A stretch of 64,000 nucleotides of DNA from Odiellus spinosus (lineage: Eukaryota; Arthropoda; Arachnida; Opiliones; Phalangiidae): the NCBI GenBank assembly GCA_963920705.1, contig OY987229.1:20961728-21025727 (forward strand), in the 5' to 3' direction. This document shows, in pieces, positions 49,225-62,109 of the stretch. The notes beneath the pieces were generated by a model. It searched no databases, had not been told where the DNA came from, and worked only from the letters and a program-made list of their open reading frames with translations. Position numbers and translations under genes: made by a program. Numbering within the stretch: position 1 is the first letter of the stretch; each line of letters starts with the position of its first letter.

Positions 49225-49695
49225 GTAGTTTATTTACGTTATTATTTTTGATATTTTTAACTTATTTTTCTAGTCATTATCTGTTTGGTTTTGGTACTTA
49301 GACATTTTATCCTAGCCCTTTGTTATTTAAACTCAACATATGGACATCTTACTCACGTCTTTGTCATTTTATTTCCGCTTTTAGACATTTTACTCACGTT
49401 TTTATTTTATTTTGGCTTTTAGACCTTTAGTTCTTCGTTTTTTTGTTTCGGCACTTAGACATTTAGTTCGTGTCCTATATTTTATCGAGGTACTTAGACA
49501 TTTTCTTTACGTCATTTAGTAATTGTTCAGGCACTTAGACATTTAGCTCGTGTCCTTTGTTATTTTGTTTCAGCCTTTAGACATTAAATTCACGTAATTT
49601 ATATTTTATTTCTGCATTTAGACATTTTTATTCCATTTTTTGTTCGTTTATTTCAACACTTAGACATTTAGACCACTTTTGTTATTCTTTTTCAA
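49225..49695. repeat. Degenerate tandem repeat, roughly 35-45 bp
   Basis: Irregular copies of cttagacattt followed by a T-rich spacer with gttatttt and cgtcc/cgttt. About ten copies; spacing drifts. Confidence 0.75.
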
Positions 49696-50179
49696 AACTA
49701 AAAGCATTTTGGAGTCTAGGGCGAGTTGGCAGTAAGCGCAAAGCTAAGCTCCTTTTATCTTAATCATTATATGATAGATATAACGTGTAGCCTACCTTTG
49801 CACGTTCTGCTAACTCGAGGTGAAATATTCTATAAAATATTTAAGCCTATTTTTTAAAACTACTTTTGTTATAATATGATTTTACGTTAGATATTAATCC
49901 GCTACAGCTTTTGTTATATCGCAAATTGTCCTTGTATCAAGGTATATCAATTTTCCTCTTACGAACGCTTCTAAGAACTTTACGTAACCCTTACTCAATG
50001 GAAAGTTTGTGAAAGCTTTTATGGAAAACTGACATTCAAATTGCACGCGAGAGAAAATTGTTGAAGTTCAAGAATCTCCTTTATATAAAAACGTAGATTT
50101 ACTCGCCAAGGCTTAAGGACATTACGCGAAAATATATCATAATTATAATGTTTGTAAAAATGATTCAGACTAAAATAGA

Positions 50180-50265
50180 CAGATTTCTATAGCCTTTAAA
50201 AAACTTAACTAACAAATATTAAACTAGAAATAAAATAGGCTTAGCTGGATTCATATAAAGACTTA
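50180..50265. mobile_element. D-family fragment D5
   Basis: Short stretch with actaacaaatattaaactag and aataggcttagctggattca, identical in order to D1 and D4; no termini. Confidence 0.6.
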
Positions 50266-50761
50266 CGTCCAATGGCATTGATCGTCTGCTAAGCAATAAA
50301 AATGGCGGCTTTAAAGGTGCTTTACAAATCCCTTTTAAGGCCTTATCTGCTCTAGAATTTTCCCAATTCAAATCATGTTCCCTTAAGAACACAGTCTAGT
50401 TTTTCTTGTAAAATTAATTAAGCCTAACGTCGTCTGCTATGCAATACAGAATTGCGACTTTAAAGGCGCTTTAAGAGGAAAACATATCTACTTCTTGGTA
50501 CGTTGACTTTTCAGCTCTGTATAGAAAAATCGATAAAGAATTTGAAATTCTTTTACTGACTCGTAAGGGTTACGTAACTCGAGCCATCTTGGCATAATTT
50601 CCTGTCTACTTTGGTATTCTATTCTCTGGTAGATCGGCTCCATTTACGAATCCCAGAGCCGCATTCAACTCGCGAACTATTATAATACGCTCGTATCATA
50701 TTCTGATTGCTCTAGTCTTGTATTTTGTTTACCTAACTGTCTCAAAATATTCCGCAGTTAA

Positions 50762-51500
50762 AGGGAGAATGAAAGGCCAAAACAACCTATTTTTAATCGA
50801 TTAAGAATGCTAAAATAATGAGAAAAACAATAATATAACTCACCAAAAATACTTCGTTATTTTATAATCAATTTCCAAAGTTCCGATGCTAAGCCTTGGC
50901 CGCCTAGCTCGGCGAACTAGGCGAGCACGAGCCGTATTTTTTTTAATACTCCCGTCGCCAATCACGAGCGAGTACGCGTCTTTTTAAAATACGCGTACTC
51001 GCTCGTGATTGGCGACAAGAACAGCCGCGAATATTTAAAAAAAAAAAAAATACAGGTCGTGCTAGCCTAGTTCACCGAGCCTAGGCTTAGCATCGGAACT
51101 TTGGAAATAGTCCTGGTCGATTTGCCGGAAATGGGCGCTTGTCTCATAGCCGCGCCGCCATCTTTTTGTAGTAACAGGTTGCCAGACTATTTCTAATTTT
51201 ATTTTCCACAAACCAAATTCAAGTTGTTTGTCCAACACCTCCTATATGATAAAATGTAGGAGGCGTTGGTTAGTCTGTCGCTATTTTCACACTACAAAAA
51301 GATGGCGGACGATCACGTGACAAAAGTTTTCCCCGCCAAAATTTTCGCGAGGGTCTCTAGACTTCCGGTTTTGGAAATCGATCAGGACTATTGATTATAA
51401 AATAACGAAATATTTTTGTTGAGTTATATTATTATTTTTCTCATTATTTTAGCATTCTTAATCGATTAAAAATAGGTTGTTTCGGCCTTTCATTCTCCCT
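50762..51500. mobile_element. TTAA-type element R with long terminal inverted repeats
   Basis: 739 bp between exact TTAA sites (50758-50761, 51501-51504). Terminal inverted repeats of about 115 bp begin AGGGAGAATGAAAGGCC. A second inverted structure at about 50885-51110 holds facing copies of cgccaatcacgagcgagtac and of cctagctcggcgaactagg-like sequence. Terminal bases resemble family D, suggesting one transposase group. No ORF of note. Confidence 0.82.
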
Positions 51501-52107
51501 TTAACCCAAATATGTAAAATTATGGTAAAAGCTAAAAAAACTCATGATGCCCTTGAAAAAAATGGTGATATCCTAGCTTCAAATACAATTAACCAACTCG
51601 TACAAGGCTCTAAATAACATAACATTGTCGTACGGAAACGTCAAGCATTAATAAACGATCATCTTTATCTAAACAAAACCGTGCACAGTGTGTATATTCG
51701 CTCGAATTCATTTTTAATAAGCAACCCCTATATTTATGTGTTAACGTTTGTACACGAAGCATTCGGTTTACGGATGTAGAAAAACGAAAATCATTCGAGC
51801 CGAATAAAACAAAAGTTTGGGGTGACACTTTGCAAATTAGCGAATAATTGAAAGAACTGACCGTAAAGTGGCGTCAAAAGAAAAAAAGAAAATAACGTAA
51901 TGACGAAGGGACAAGGCTCTACTTTTGGTTAAGACCACCCCAAAAAAATTGAATGTTACATTTTTCTATCATACTCTTCACTTGTTAGTTTCAGAGTGTT
52001 AATTTAAAGGTGAAATCCAAATCAAAAAATATATTTTAAGTATATTTCAGTCGATGTTTGTCTTCAAGAAAAGAAGTTGGAACTTTCCACATTCTTCTAA
52101 GTTATAT

Positions 52108-52443
52108 CAGAAGCCGATGAAACCCTCCTTTGAAGTCTATTACTCCCGGGTCTTGTCTACCCCTCTCTGTATGGGTTATTCTCAAAAGGCGCGATTCGTA
52201 CGCCTCCCAACGGTAGATGTTTTCGGAGGGGGAGTTCGTCGAGCGATTATCTCTAGCAGCCTTGGAGTTCGTCCAAAAACGTCGTCGTTTGTGGAGAGAG
52301 AGAGTTTCCAATTTTCCGTAGACAGGGGGGATGAAGTAGGACCCCTCCGATCTCGTAAAATTGGGAATTTTACCCATACAGAGAGGAGCGCTTTATGGAA
52401 CATTGGAGTAGTAGACTTCAAAGGAGGGTTTCATCGGCTTCTG
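52108..52443 (-). mobile_element. MITE family B, copy B10
   Basis: Full length with intact termini, but flanks gttatat and ttatcgc do not form a duplication. Confidence 0.9.
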
Positions 52444-52474
52444 TTATCGCTAGTTTTATTAATTTTTAAAATAA

Positions 52475-52625
52475 TAAAATTCCCCGCAATTCTACGTCAT
52501 CACTTTATGGTCACGTGCCAATTGTAGAGCCTACAGTTGATTCTCGCGCCGTCTTTTTTGTAAAAGTACTTAATCTAGAAATTTGCATGAAAATTATCTT
52601 TAATTTAAATTGGGACTTGGGGAGG
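52475..52625 (+). repeat. Dispersed repeat S, copy 2
   Basis: Plus-strand relative of 43500-43665, running from tctacgtcatcac through ttgtagagcctacagttga to attatctttaattta. A short piece (gtgaaagtacttaatc) also occurs at about 28134. Confidence 0.6.
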
Positions 52626-54449
52626 GAACCTTAAACTTTGGTCAGACATCAAGAGATTATAATTGGGCCAATCATCGGGAAGCTTTTATACGCGATAGAG
52701 ACTTCAAAGAACCTAAAAATTGGGTCAAGGCTTAAGGAAAATTGGGCCCATCATCTAGTACTTAAATTTTACCAGACGTTGAGAACTTAATAAAAATTCT
52801 AGGACCCCAAAATAAGTCCGGATTATTTTCAACGTGGTATTTGCCTTTAATTTAAGTGGTAAATGAAAAGCCGAAAACATTTCCCGCCTTATCTGTTATA
52901 TATATAGCAGAAACACAATCAAAAGTGATTTATGAGTTGTCAACCGTATATGTCGCGTTTTAAACCTCTCCCTTTGTATAAACCTACCACCAGGCACTCC
53001 GCAAGAACTTAAGCCTAACGACCAGGGTTTGCGAAGGAGAGAGATCCTATAAAGGCATTAATTGTTGCCACCATCCCCTCGGTAGTAATGGTTCATGGCG
53101 AATTTTTCGATTTTTCTTTGGCCAAAACAGATGTTTTAATTGGAATGTTTAAAATAGCGCCAACCAATGACAGAACGTCAGGAAACTTGGGAGACGTTAT
53201 AAATTTAATTAATCAGTTATTTTTCGTTTTTACTTCTCCGGCTTCGTGCCATTTCCGGAACAGGAACCGCTCAAGAGAAAAGAGAATAAATATATACTTC
53301 AAAAAAGTTACTTTTTAAATCTTCCGAACTACTTTTATTTTACGGGGCTTTAATATTAAGTATCCCTTCGCCGTAGTTTCGCGACTGGTTCGCTGGAATT
53401 CAAATTTGTTTCCAAAAGTTTTATTTATTCCGTTGAAAATTAATTGTCTCGTTTGTTTTATTCAATTTTATTTTTCGCTAAAACTTGCATTTTATATTGC
53501 GTTTTATCCCAAAGAAAAATTCTGTAGACATTTTTCTCCATTCGAAAATTTGTAAAACTGTTTACAGAAAAATAGTTTTTGAGGAATTTTTAATTTATTT
53601 ATATAATGATATAAATGTCGTATTTAAAAATAGTTTCTGCATATTTTCAGTAATATTTATTATTGTAATAAATAATGTAATAGCCCATGCAGTTGAGCCT
53701 GGTATCTCTCATCCAGGTCAGTACAATGATCCAATTGAATGCGCCATCCGAGGGGTCAAACACTTGAGAACTTAGGGTGTTCAAAATGTTTGAACTCTTT
53801 GCACTACCAAGTCTGGACTCTTGAGTTCAGCAAGAGTTTGAACTGTTTGCATTATCAAAGCCAGACTTGCGTGAACTCAGGTGTACAAGAACATCAAGAG
53901 TGACGTCCCTCTCGGCGCCATCCCATCAGGAATTTTGGGAATTCTTTTTTTGATATTGAAATTTAAAGCATCTGGTCTTTTGCATTAAGATCAATGGATA
54001 ATAAGACAAGTTAAAATTAGCGCAATATATTCGTTGATTAATTAGTAACTTGAAGAAACATCTGAAGTTAGGATATGGTCCGTATTCCAGCTCTTTAAAT
54101 CTCATGGGAGATAAAAATAATTTTACAGTTAGGCGTGAAGTTACTTGTTAAATTGATATATTGCCCCATGATTGACGTTGCATTAGTGTAAGCTTTATAT
54201 TCAAAGGATTAACCCTTACAATAAAGCTTTCGAATTATGCCGAGTTTTCATCACGTCCACGTCCGAAGTTAATTTCTCCCCTTAGATGAATATTGTAAAG
54301 GAATAGTAATACCTTACTTTTAACTCCATATTAATACTTAAAGGATTATCCTTAAAAATGTCCCACAATCGATTTTCTAAAGAGAGGTATATTATTTAAA
54401 AATGCTTTTGAATTTGTTTTCAAAATCTTCACGCAAACATTATAATTAC

Positions 54450-54787
54450 CAGAAGCCGACGAAACCCTCCTTTGAAGTCTACTACTCCAATGTTCCATAT
54501 AGCGCTCCTCTCTGTATGGGTAAAATTCCCAATTTTACGAGTTAGAAGGGGTCCTACTTCATCCCCCCCTGTCTCCGGAAAATTGGAAATTCTCTCTCTC
54601 CACAAACGACGTCGTTTTTTGGACGAACTTCAAGGCTGCTATAGATATTCACTCGACGAGCTCCCGCTCCGAAAACATCTACCGTTAGGAGGCGTACGAA
54701 TCGCGCCTTTTGAGAATAACCCATACAGAGAGGGGTAGACAAGACCCGGGAGTAATAGACTTCAAAGGAGGGTTTCATCGGCTTCTG
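54450..54787 (+). mobile_element. MITE family B, copy B11
   Basis: Left terminus CAGAAGCCGACGAAACC; exact duplication taattac. Confidence 0.93.
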
Positions 54788-55444
54788 TAATTACGAAAGT
54801 TCTTGACAAGATCACGATGAAACTATCTCTTGAAGAGATTGATTGGATACTATACGCTTTTGTAAAAGCCGATTTTAAGCCGTTACATCCGTACCGAATA
54901 AGCTTATGCGAACGAGATTTTCCTCCCGGATTGTCTTTTGGTCTTTTGACTGGCGCGATGAATGGCTAGCTACGACTACGAGCCCAGTTGGTCGTTGAAT
55001 AGACGAACGGACCTCCTCCCAAGATAAAATTGAAGCAACCCGTAGCCGCCGATAGAGGGAGTTATCCAACAAGATGATGGATAGAGGGTTCGCGACCTTC
55101 CTCACTGAAAGAGACTACCCTTAATTACGCGCATAAATTTAGTTTCTAAAGAGATCAAACGATTTAGAATGCTTAAATTTACCCCTCTACTCCATCGTAC
55201 ACACCCCGTTTTCAGCAGCCTTTTATATAAACATAATGGAGAAATTACGCCACCATATAATTACTTAATAAATGGTGCCATTTCATCGCTAATAAGTTTT
55301 ATAATCTCTTTCAAAATGGAAAGAAAAATTGGGTTATTTTTCATAGATTCATCAAAAAATGAGCCACAGATGTGTTTAACTTATAGTACGTGTAGTAAAA
55401 ACCAGCTCACTAGGAATGCTTTTTATTTTTACATTTAGAACTAG

Positions 55445-55863
55445 CAGAGGTATATAATAACCCCCTTCTGGGGGAAGTATGAAAAGTAGGCAAAATCGAC
55501 GAACAATAAGTGCCTGACGTAAATCGCGGCGGATCGACACACCGCTTTACTCCCAAAAAATAGTTACACCATTTTGAACCTCACTAAATTTTCCCTACGC
55601 GCACTTCCGGAACTTGCGAGCTGAAGTCAACCTTCGACTCCATTTTAACAGACAGCCTGACTCCTGAGACAGGAAGTTCTAAACACAAATCGAGCCGTCT
55701 TGTTTATACAAAGACCATTTACTAGAGTAGCGACATTGAGAAGTCCAGCGCGAGCTAGTGGCCTAGATAGTCAGCAGCGGGCTCTTGTTGTTCGTGATTT
55801 TTAGCATTGATAGTATAGGGGCTTTCATACTTCCCCCCCGAAGGGGGTTATTATATACCTCTG
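55445..55863 (-). mobile_element. MITE family A, copy A6
   Basis: 419 bp, opposite orientation to A1, exact duplication gaactag (55438-55444, 55864-55870). Confidence 0.93.
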
Positions 55864-56342
55864 GAACTAGTATTATTATACTCACCACCTCTCGTAAGGG
55901 GTAAGGTTTGCTTTTAACTTGTAAACCTAGGATCCACCACTTTTCTTAAATAGTTCAAACTTTTCATTTAACTTTGTATGCATCGTCAAATCTTTTGGTA
56001 GACCTTGTAAGTGTAGTAAAATTTGTGACACCACTTATAGATAGAAAGTTTACATTTAACCAAGGATTCTGTATGTAGAATGATCTGAATTGGTAGCCTT
56101 TCCACTCTTCATAGTAAGCGTGCCAATCGAATTCTAGCAATTTTGAGAGATTGTAAAGACGCTACAGGACTTGTTCCGTGTAAATTACTGAAATTTCACA
56201 CCTAAAAGTTGTTATACTAGTCTTCAAGCGGAGTTTGCAATGCCTTTATGCGAGTTTAAACATTGCTTATCAAACCCCCTGCACAGATTTTGCAGACTTG
56301 TCTTGAACATGTTTAAAACTTTTAATTTTGTATACATCAAAC

Positions 56343-56659
56343 CAGAAATAGATGAACCGAAATTATCAACGAGCTATTCCTCTAACGCCACAGGCAAGTT
56401 CTCCGTTTCCCCTCTCTTAGACGACAGTTGTAGCCCCCTCCCCCGCGGAATTTCGCCTAGCCGAGAAACGTTGAATGCGCCACCTGGCTTGGTTTGCAGC
56501 CGTCGCTACGTGGGGCGATCAGTTTCCCAAGATCCTCCTCGGTATTTTATTGAGGCCGAGGAAGCCCATTCCCCCAGTGCTTACCCTCCCCATTCACTCC
56601 AAATAAAATGCATTTCCCAATCTAAGCTCTCGTTGATAATTTCGGTTCATCTATTTCTG
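56343..56659. mobile_element. Element O, inverted-repeat MITE
   Basis: 317 bp with termini CAGAAATAGATGAACCGAAA... and complement, about 34 bp of inverted repeat, and exact 7-bp duplication atcaaac (56336-56342, 56660-56666). The interior is richer in G+C and is open for 143 codons from 56240, but that frame runs across the element's left boundary and is not a gene. Confidence 0.88.
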
Positions 56660-57291
56660 ATCAAACCTTAATTAAGTGAAATCACAAACTTTTGTCGTCA
56701 AGATCTTCCACTTTTAATCCTTTCTTGAACTCCTTGGGAATGATGGGAATTTTAATTAAGTTCTCTTAATCTCATATGGTAGTAATTACCATAACTAAAT
56801 AATATTTTCTAGATTAAAAAAAATTGAATAGAAACGAAATCACATCCGTACTAGACTCGCCTACTGTAGAACAACAATTATTTTTAATTGCTTCGGGTGA
56901 AAAAACACGAGAACCGAATAGGTATATAATTAATTAAAATAATAATTTTATCGTGTAATTGCTAAGGGAAATGGCGCTTTCAACGCGCCCAGAGAAGCTA
57001 TGCCCATTTCTGAAAGTACACTCGCGGAGTAATGGCATTGGCTCCGAGCGGGCAAGACGAACGAACCCAATCTCTCCAGTTAATGAGAAACAGTACCTTA
57101 GAGATTTCCGCAGCTTGACTTTTCTCTAATTGTTTTTTATTTTTATTTTGGCCCCACTCTTCTTCCATCTCTTTCCACATTTGCTATTTACTTTTTACTA
57201 TTGTTGGATGAAATGGAAGGGGTGAGACCTTCCTGGTACGACTGTGGCATATATAAATATATCGGCACCAAAGACTTGAATAAGATGATGA

Positions 57292-57629
57292 CAGAAGCCG
57301 ATGAAACCCTCCTTTGAAGTCTACTACTCTAATGTTCCATACAGCGCTCCTCTCTGTATGGGTAAAATTCCCAATTTTACGAGATCGGAGGGGTCCTACT
57401 TCATACCCCCTTGTCTACGCAAAATTGGAAATTCTCTCTCTCCACAAACGACGACGTTTTTTTGCCCAACTCCAAGGCTGCTAGAGATATTCGTTCGACG
57501 AACTCCCGCTCCGAAAATATCTACCGTTAGAAGGCGTACGAATCGCGCTTTTTGAAACTATCCCATACAGAGAGGGGTAGACAAGACCAGGGAGTAATAG
57601 ACTTCAAAGGAGGGTTTCATCGGCTTCTG
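57292..57629 (+). mobile_element. MITE family B, copy B12
   Basis: Exact duplication atgatga. Confidence 0.93.
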
Positions 57630-57777
57630 ATGATGAGAGTAGATGTTTTGTGTTAGTAGTGTAAATTGGGAAGCGCATCTTCTGTGATAAAGATAATTTG
57701 ACACTCTGGATTTGAAGTACATTTTAACCAGTTTTAAAAGTTACTCGGGAAATAGGGGAGATCCTTCCATGACTTAA

Positions 57778-57938
57778 GTCGGATGCACACAGACGTTTCA
57801 CGCTCGTACGCTCATAGAAGTACCATTAGCGTGCGAGCTTGAAACGTCTGAAAACAGGTCTGTGTGAATCCGGCTTTAATCTGCGCAAGCGCGACATTTT
57901 CGCGCGAAATACAGTTGCGACGTCACTGTGTATCCAGC
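57778..57938. mobile_element. Element P, short TTAA-flanked MITE
   Basis: 161 bp between TTAA sites (57774-57777, 57939-57942), imperfect ends GTCGGATGCACACAGACG and CGTCACTGTGTATCCAGC, plus inner facing sequence gacgtttcacgctcgtacgc / cgtgcgagcttgaaacgtct. Confidence 0.65.
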
Positions 57939-58608
57939 TTAAGGTTTAGAACAATACGTTATGGTCACCCCCAAGGGTTATTATTTAGGCTTAGCGAATC
58001 AATTCCCAATATCATATATAACTTAAGTTTTCCCCCAAAACCCTGTAACTTTGTCTGTACAAAAATACCCCTACAAATAATGATGTAATGACGTAACCTG
58101 TTTTTTAAAGCGTCCGTGGAAAAGTAACTTTTTACGCGTAGACGCGAGGAAAAGTAAAGGTGCGTAGAAAAAAAAAGTAAGAAAGCAATTATACCTAAGT
58201 CAAGTTGGGGTATCCCCAAAGGTGCCCTTCTAATTAGCCGGAGAAAGCTTCCTCCATTCCATCACATTTAGCTCGACTGGCCAACCTATTCCCAGCCCCT
58301 ACCTTCAGCCATTGGGCTAGTTCTTTCTTTCTATACTCGAGTTCAAAAGAAGGCAATTACTTTTTCCCTTATGAAAGTTAATATAATGAATTAATCCGCT
58401 CCAGTATCGGTTCTTTTGTCAACACCTCTTCGAAAGAAGGTTTATAATTTGAAACAAAGATGGTGGAAACACAGGAAACTCTTATATTAGCGCGATTAAA
58501 CAGAAAAAATCAACAGAAACTCTGGACTTTTAAATTCCCTTTCGATTTCCCTCGCATTCTTTTGAGAAATTAAAAAAAGGGGACATATTAGTAATGACAA
58601 ACTTAAAC

Positions 58609-58943
58609 CAGAAGCCGATGAAACCCTCCTTTGAAGTCTATTACTCCCTGGTCTTGTCTACCCCTCTCTGTATGGGTTATTCTCAAAAGGCGCGATTCGT
58701 ACGCCTCCTAACGGTAGATATTTTCGGAGCGGGAGTTCGTCGAGCGAATATCTCTAGCAGCCTTGGAGTTCGTCAAAAAAACGTCGTCGTTTGTGGAGAG
58801 AGAGAATTTCGAATTTTCCGTAGACAGGGGGGATGAAGTAGGACCCTTTCTAACTCGTAAAATTGAGAATTTTACCCATACAGAGGAGCGCTATATCGAA
58901 CATTGGAGTAGTAGACTTCAAAGGAGGGTTTCATCGGCTTCTG
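58609..58943 (-). mobile_element. MITE family B, copy B13
   Basis: Exact duplication cttaaac. Confidence 0.93.
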
Positions 58944-58989
58944 CTTAAACTCAAAACTAATCCACGTATAGCCCCAAACCTAATTCATC

Positions 58990-59065
58990 TAAGCCTCACC
59001 CAATCTGGAAATCAAGCCTGGATTGTAAACAGCACGTGGCTTGCTTAACATGTCTCTTTACTAAC
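58990..59065. mobile_element. Element E fragment
   Basis: Contains aaatcaagcctggattg, cacgtggcttgcttaac and atgtctctttactaac in the same order as the right arm of the element at 9656. No left arm. Confidence 0.55.
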
Positions 59066-59590
59066 TTTAGGGCAGTGACGTAGGTGGAAAATTTATTTCG
59101 CTACTCGTTTTATATCTACCCGTCTTTGAACGTCTACCACGATCGTCGTCGATAGCCCAAGTTAAGCCATTTATAAGCTACGTTAAGTTTAAGGCACGTA
59201 TGAAATAAGTACGCGAGTTTCTATAAGTCGGAATTAGGTTTTGAAATTGGATTTTCGGTCGATATTTAGAATGGAAGTTTATCCCCGAAAAGCGAGTAAG
59301 ATGAATATGTTGAACCTTTTATTTGGTTTCGGGCGGTTTATTTATAAAACGGATGGAGCGCGAACCCCCTCGGTTCTTGAATCGATTATCCGTGCTCAGG
59401 CTAAATGTTAAGGTTGATCGGAAACGGTTACGTCCTATAGAAAAAAAAAAACAAGACAGAGAGAGAAGCCCTACAAAATTTGGGAAAAGAAAAGGAGTTC
59501 ACGATTCTTCGGTGAGTTGATTTTGGACGTTAGTACGAACAAATATCATTGTCCATCGAGTAGCCATCAGTATTTTTTACAAATCCTTGA

Positions 59591-59800
59591 AAGGAGGATG
59601 CAACCTAACCATTTTAGCGATTCCTCATGGTTTAAATAGGCCTAATCCACCAGTAAAATAATTTACTAACAAATATTAAACTAGAAATAAATTTAAAACT
59701 TACCATCAAAATAGGCTTAGCTGGATTCATGAAGATCCTTGACCAATGATCAAAGACCTGTCGTTAAGGCTAGATCTAAATATTGCTTTTTAAAAACACT
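59591..59800. mobile_element. D-family fragment D4
   Basis: Left half only: AAGGAGGATGCAACC after TTGA, then ctaatccaccagtaaa, aaacttaccatcaaaatagg and cttagctggattcatg. No returning arm is seen. Confidence 0.7.
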
Positions 59801-59965
59801 GGTCCATAGTTCCCAATATGAAAAAATCTGGTACCAATAGCTTCCCAATAATGATTATGATTTTTCATGTTTTTACGCCTATCCTAACCACTTTTGGCTT
59901 TATAAACCCCACGTCACAGAATCTTTTAAAAATATACTCTTTGTGCTCCGTTTAATGAACCTTAT

Positions 59966-60303
59966 CAGAAGCCTAGGAAACCCTCCTTTGAAGTCTGCTA
60001 CTCTAATGTTCCATATAGCGCGCCTCTCTGTTTGGGTAAAATTCCCAATTTTACGAGATCGGAGGGGTCCTACTTCATACCCCCCTGTCTACGCAAAATT
60101 GGAAATTCTCTCTCTCCACAAACGACGACCTTTTTTTGACGAACTCCAAGGCTGCTAGAGATATTCGCTCGACGAACTCCCGCTCCGAAAATATCTACCG
60201 TTAGGAGGCGTACGAATCGCGCTTTTTGAAACTAACCCATACAGAGAGGGGTAGATAAGACCAGGGAGTAATAGACTTCAAAGGAGGGTTTCATCGGCTT
60301 CTG
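59966..60303 (+). mobile_element. MITE family B, copy B14
   Basis: Left terminus CAGAAGCCTAGGAAACC; exact duplication accttat. Confidence 0.93.
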
Positions 60304-60998
60304 ACCTTATTAATAATTCAAATATTGTTAATTCTCGGAATCTTTATTAGCTCATGTCATTACAAAAAAGGGGGAGATTTGAATGGACAAGTCATAAATC
60401 TCCTCGTTGAAATCCATTAGATTCTTCCGACCGCGATTCTTTCAACTTTCTTTAGAGGAAAAAAGAGATTACTAGGTTTTTATCAATTTAAAGTCTTTAT
60501 TCTTATTGTCTTTTCCTTTGTATAAAGGAAATCGTATCTTTTACGCGAGAGAAAATTACATTTATTTTTAACTGTTTTAAGATTGGTCATAGTACGAAGA
60601 TTTGCCGAGAAATTTGGAATTTATTGGGTACAAAAGAACCGGTTTTCCGCTCTTTAAATAGAGGATTAATAATTGCAAAATAAAACCATTGATAATATTA
60701 TGAAACGTCACTTGAAAATATATTTGAAACTAGGACACTTATCTCACCATGTGTGGAAGAGAAATCGTCATGTGACGTTACACAAAATAAAAGGGGTTAA
60801 ACGCCTGGGTTTACGGGGATTCAATCCACCTGGTGGCTCTTTTCCTTACTCGATCACAGGGGGCGTGTACTTTTGCATCTGACGTGATGAAACCATCAAA
60901 GATGATCGAGAAATTTCTCAAAATTTGTGGCGTTAATTTCCTAGGCTTGAAGTTGTTTTTTGCCGTCCCTCTCTTCAAGATTCAAAGCTCGATAAAAT

Positions 60999-61280
60999 CA
61001 AGAAAGATCAGATAAGGAGAGGAAATGTGGGGCTGCGTTGAGTTAGAGAGAGAAGAGCCAACCTCCCACTCGGGTGGAAAGGGGGGATAGGAAATTCTCG
61101 AGGTAAACTGTTGTCACGTGGTCGCTAGCTAGCGCGTCTCATAAAGGATTCGTTTTACCCACGCGACAACATTTTACCACGAAACGTCTCTACCCCCCGT
61201 TCTCCCAGAGTGGGAGTTTAGGCCGACGCAGTAGGAACCGCGCCGTCCCCACATTTCCTCTCCTTATCTGATCCTTCTTG
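60999..61280 (-). mobile_element. MITE family C, copy C4
   Basis: 282 bp, exact duplication ataaaat (60992-60998, 61281-61287). Confidence 0.93.
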
Positions 61281-62109
61281 ATAAAATATAATAAAATTTT
61301 AAGGTTTGAAATGGCAACTATATTTCATGGAGATTCAGAGCGCTTTATAGTAAGACACTTAGCGACAAAGCGCGGGTGTTATACGTAAGGTCGAAGAGCG
61401 CTTTGTCGCAATGAACCTAACCCTTAAAATATCCTGAAACTCTATGTAATGAAGTTTAACATAACCTTAGAAAAAGATGCATTCCTGCAGACGACGTAAC
61501 TTCATTTTTTTCGCCTTAATGCGTGGTTTTTAAGAAATAAGGTTTTTCTAGAAAAATCTCTCCAAAACGATTCCCGGCGGGAGTGCTTAAAGATAATCTT
61601 CATCAATGTTTCCAGGCTGCATTCTTCAACCATTATTTTTTTTTTTTTTGGCGCAATTTTTTTCGTATACCCCTTTATGTTTTGTTGGCTCTTTCTCGTC
61701 TTAAAGTAGCACGATGGAAGGAAAAAAGTAGTTTTTTTAGGGTTTGATGCGGGATGTAGGTCACGGAATGAGTGGCGATAAATCGTTCAAATGTGTAACA
61801 CTTAAGAAGAGGTAATGCGAAATCAATAAATCCGACTGTAACACCTGTGACCGCCAACCAGAAGGGATCTTTCTCGACATCCGATTCGCGTCATCTTTCA
61901 AAAGCAAATTGTTCCTTTTCCCCATCCCCTCGTCCTTATTCCCCGACCGACAACCTTTTCATACGCGACCCGATTGCGGGACACGGTGATAAAACTTTAT
62001 TTCAACAAGTTGCGAGACTACATTTTCGAATTTTAATCTTCCTTGTCGTTTATTTGGTCGTAACCTTTCTAGATCCATCCCTGCCATAACGTCCATCTGT
62101 CCCATTATT

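Larger units (their letters stand above)
48026..52100. other. No gene outside B9, D5 and R
   Basis: Short open frames only, none with recognisable domains. Confidence 0.55.
52626..57284. other. No gene outside B11, A6 and O
   Basis: 53485-53775 (+) is open for 96 codons with a hydrophobic stretch but no family match. At 53780-53910 there is a diverged direct repeat of tttgaactctttgcactaccaa. Confidence 0.5.

Noticed and set aside
56240-56671. 143-codon ORF of higher G+C
   Set aside because: Spans inverted-repeat element O and its boundary; both ends of the element are read as protein.
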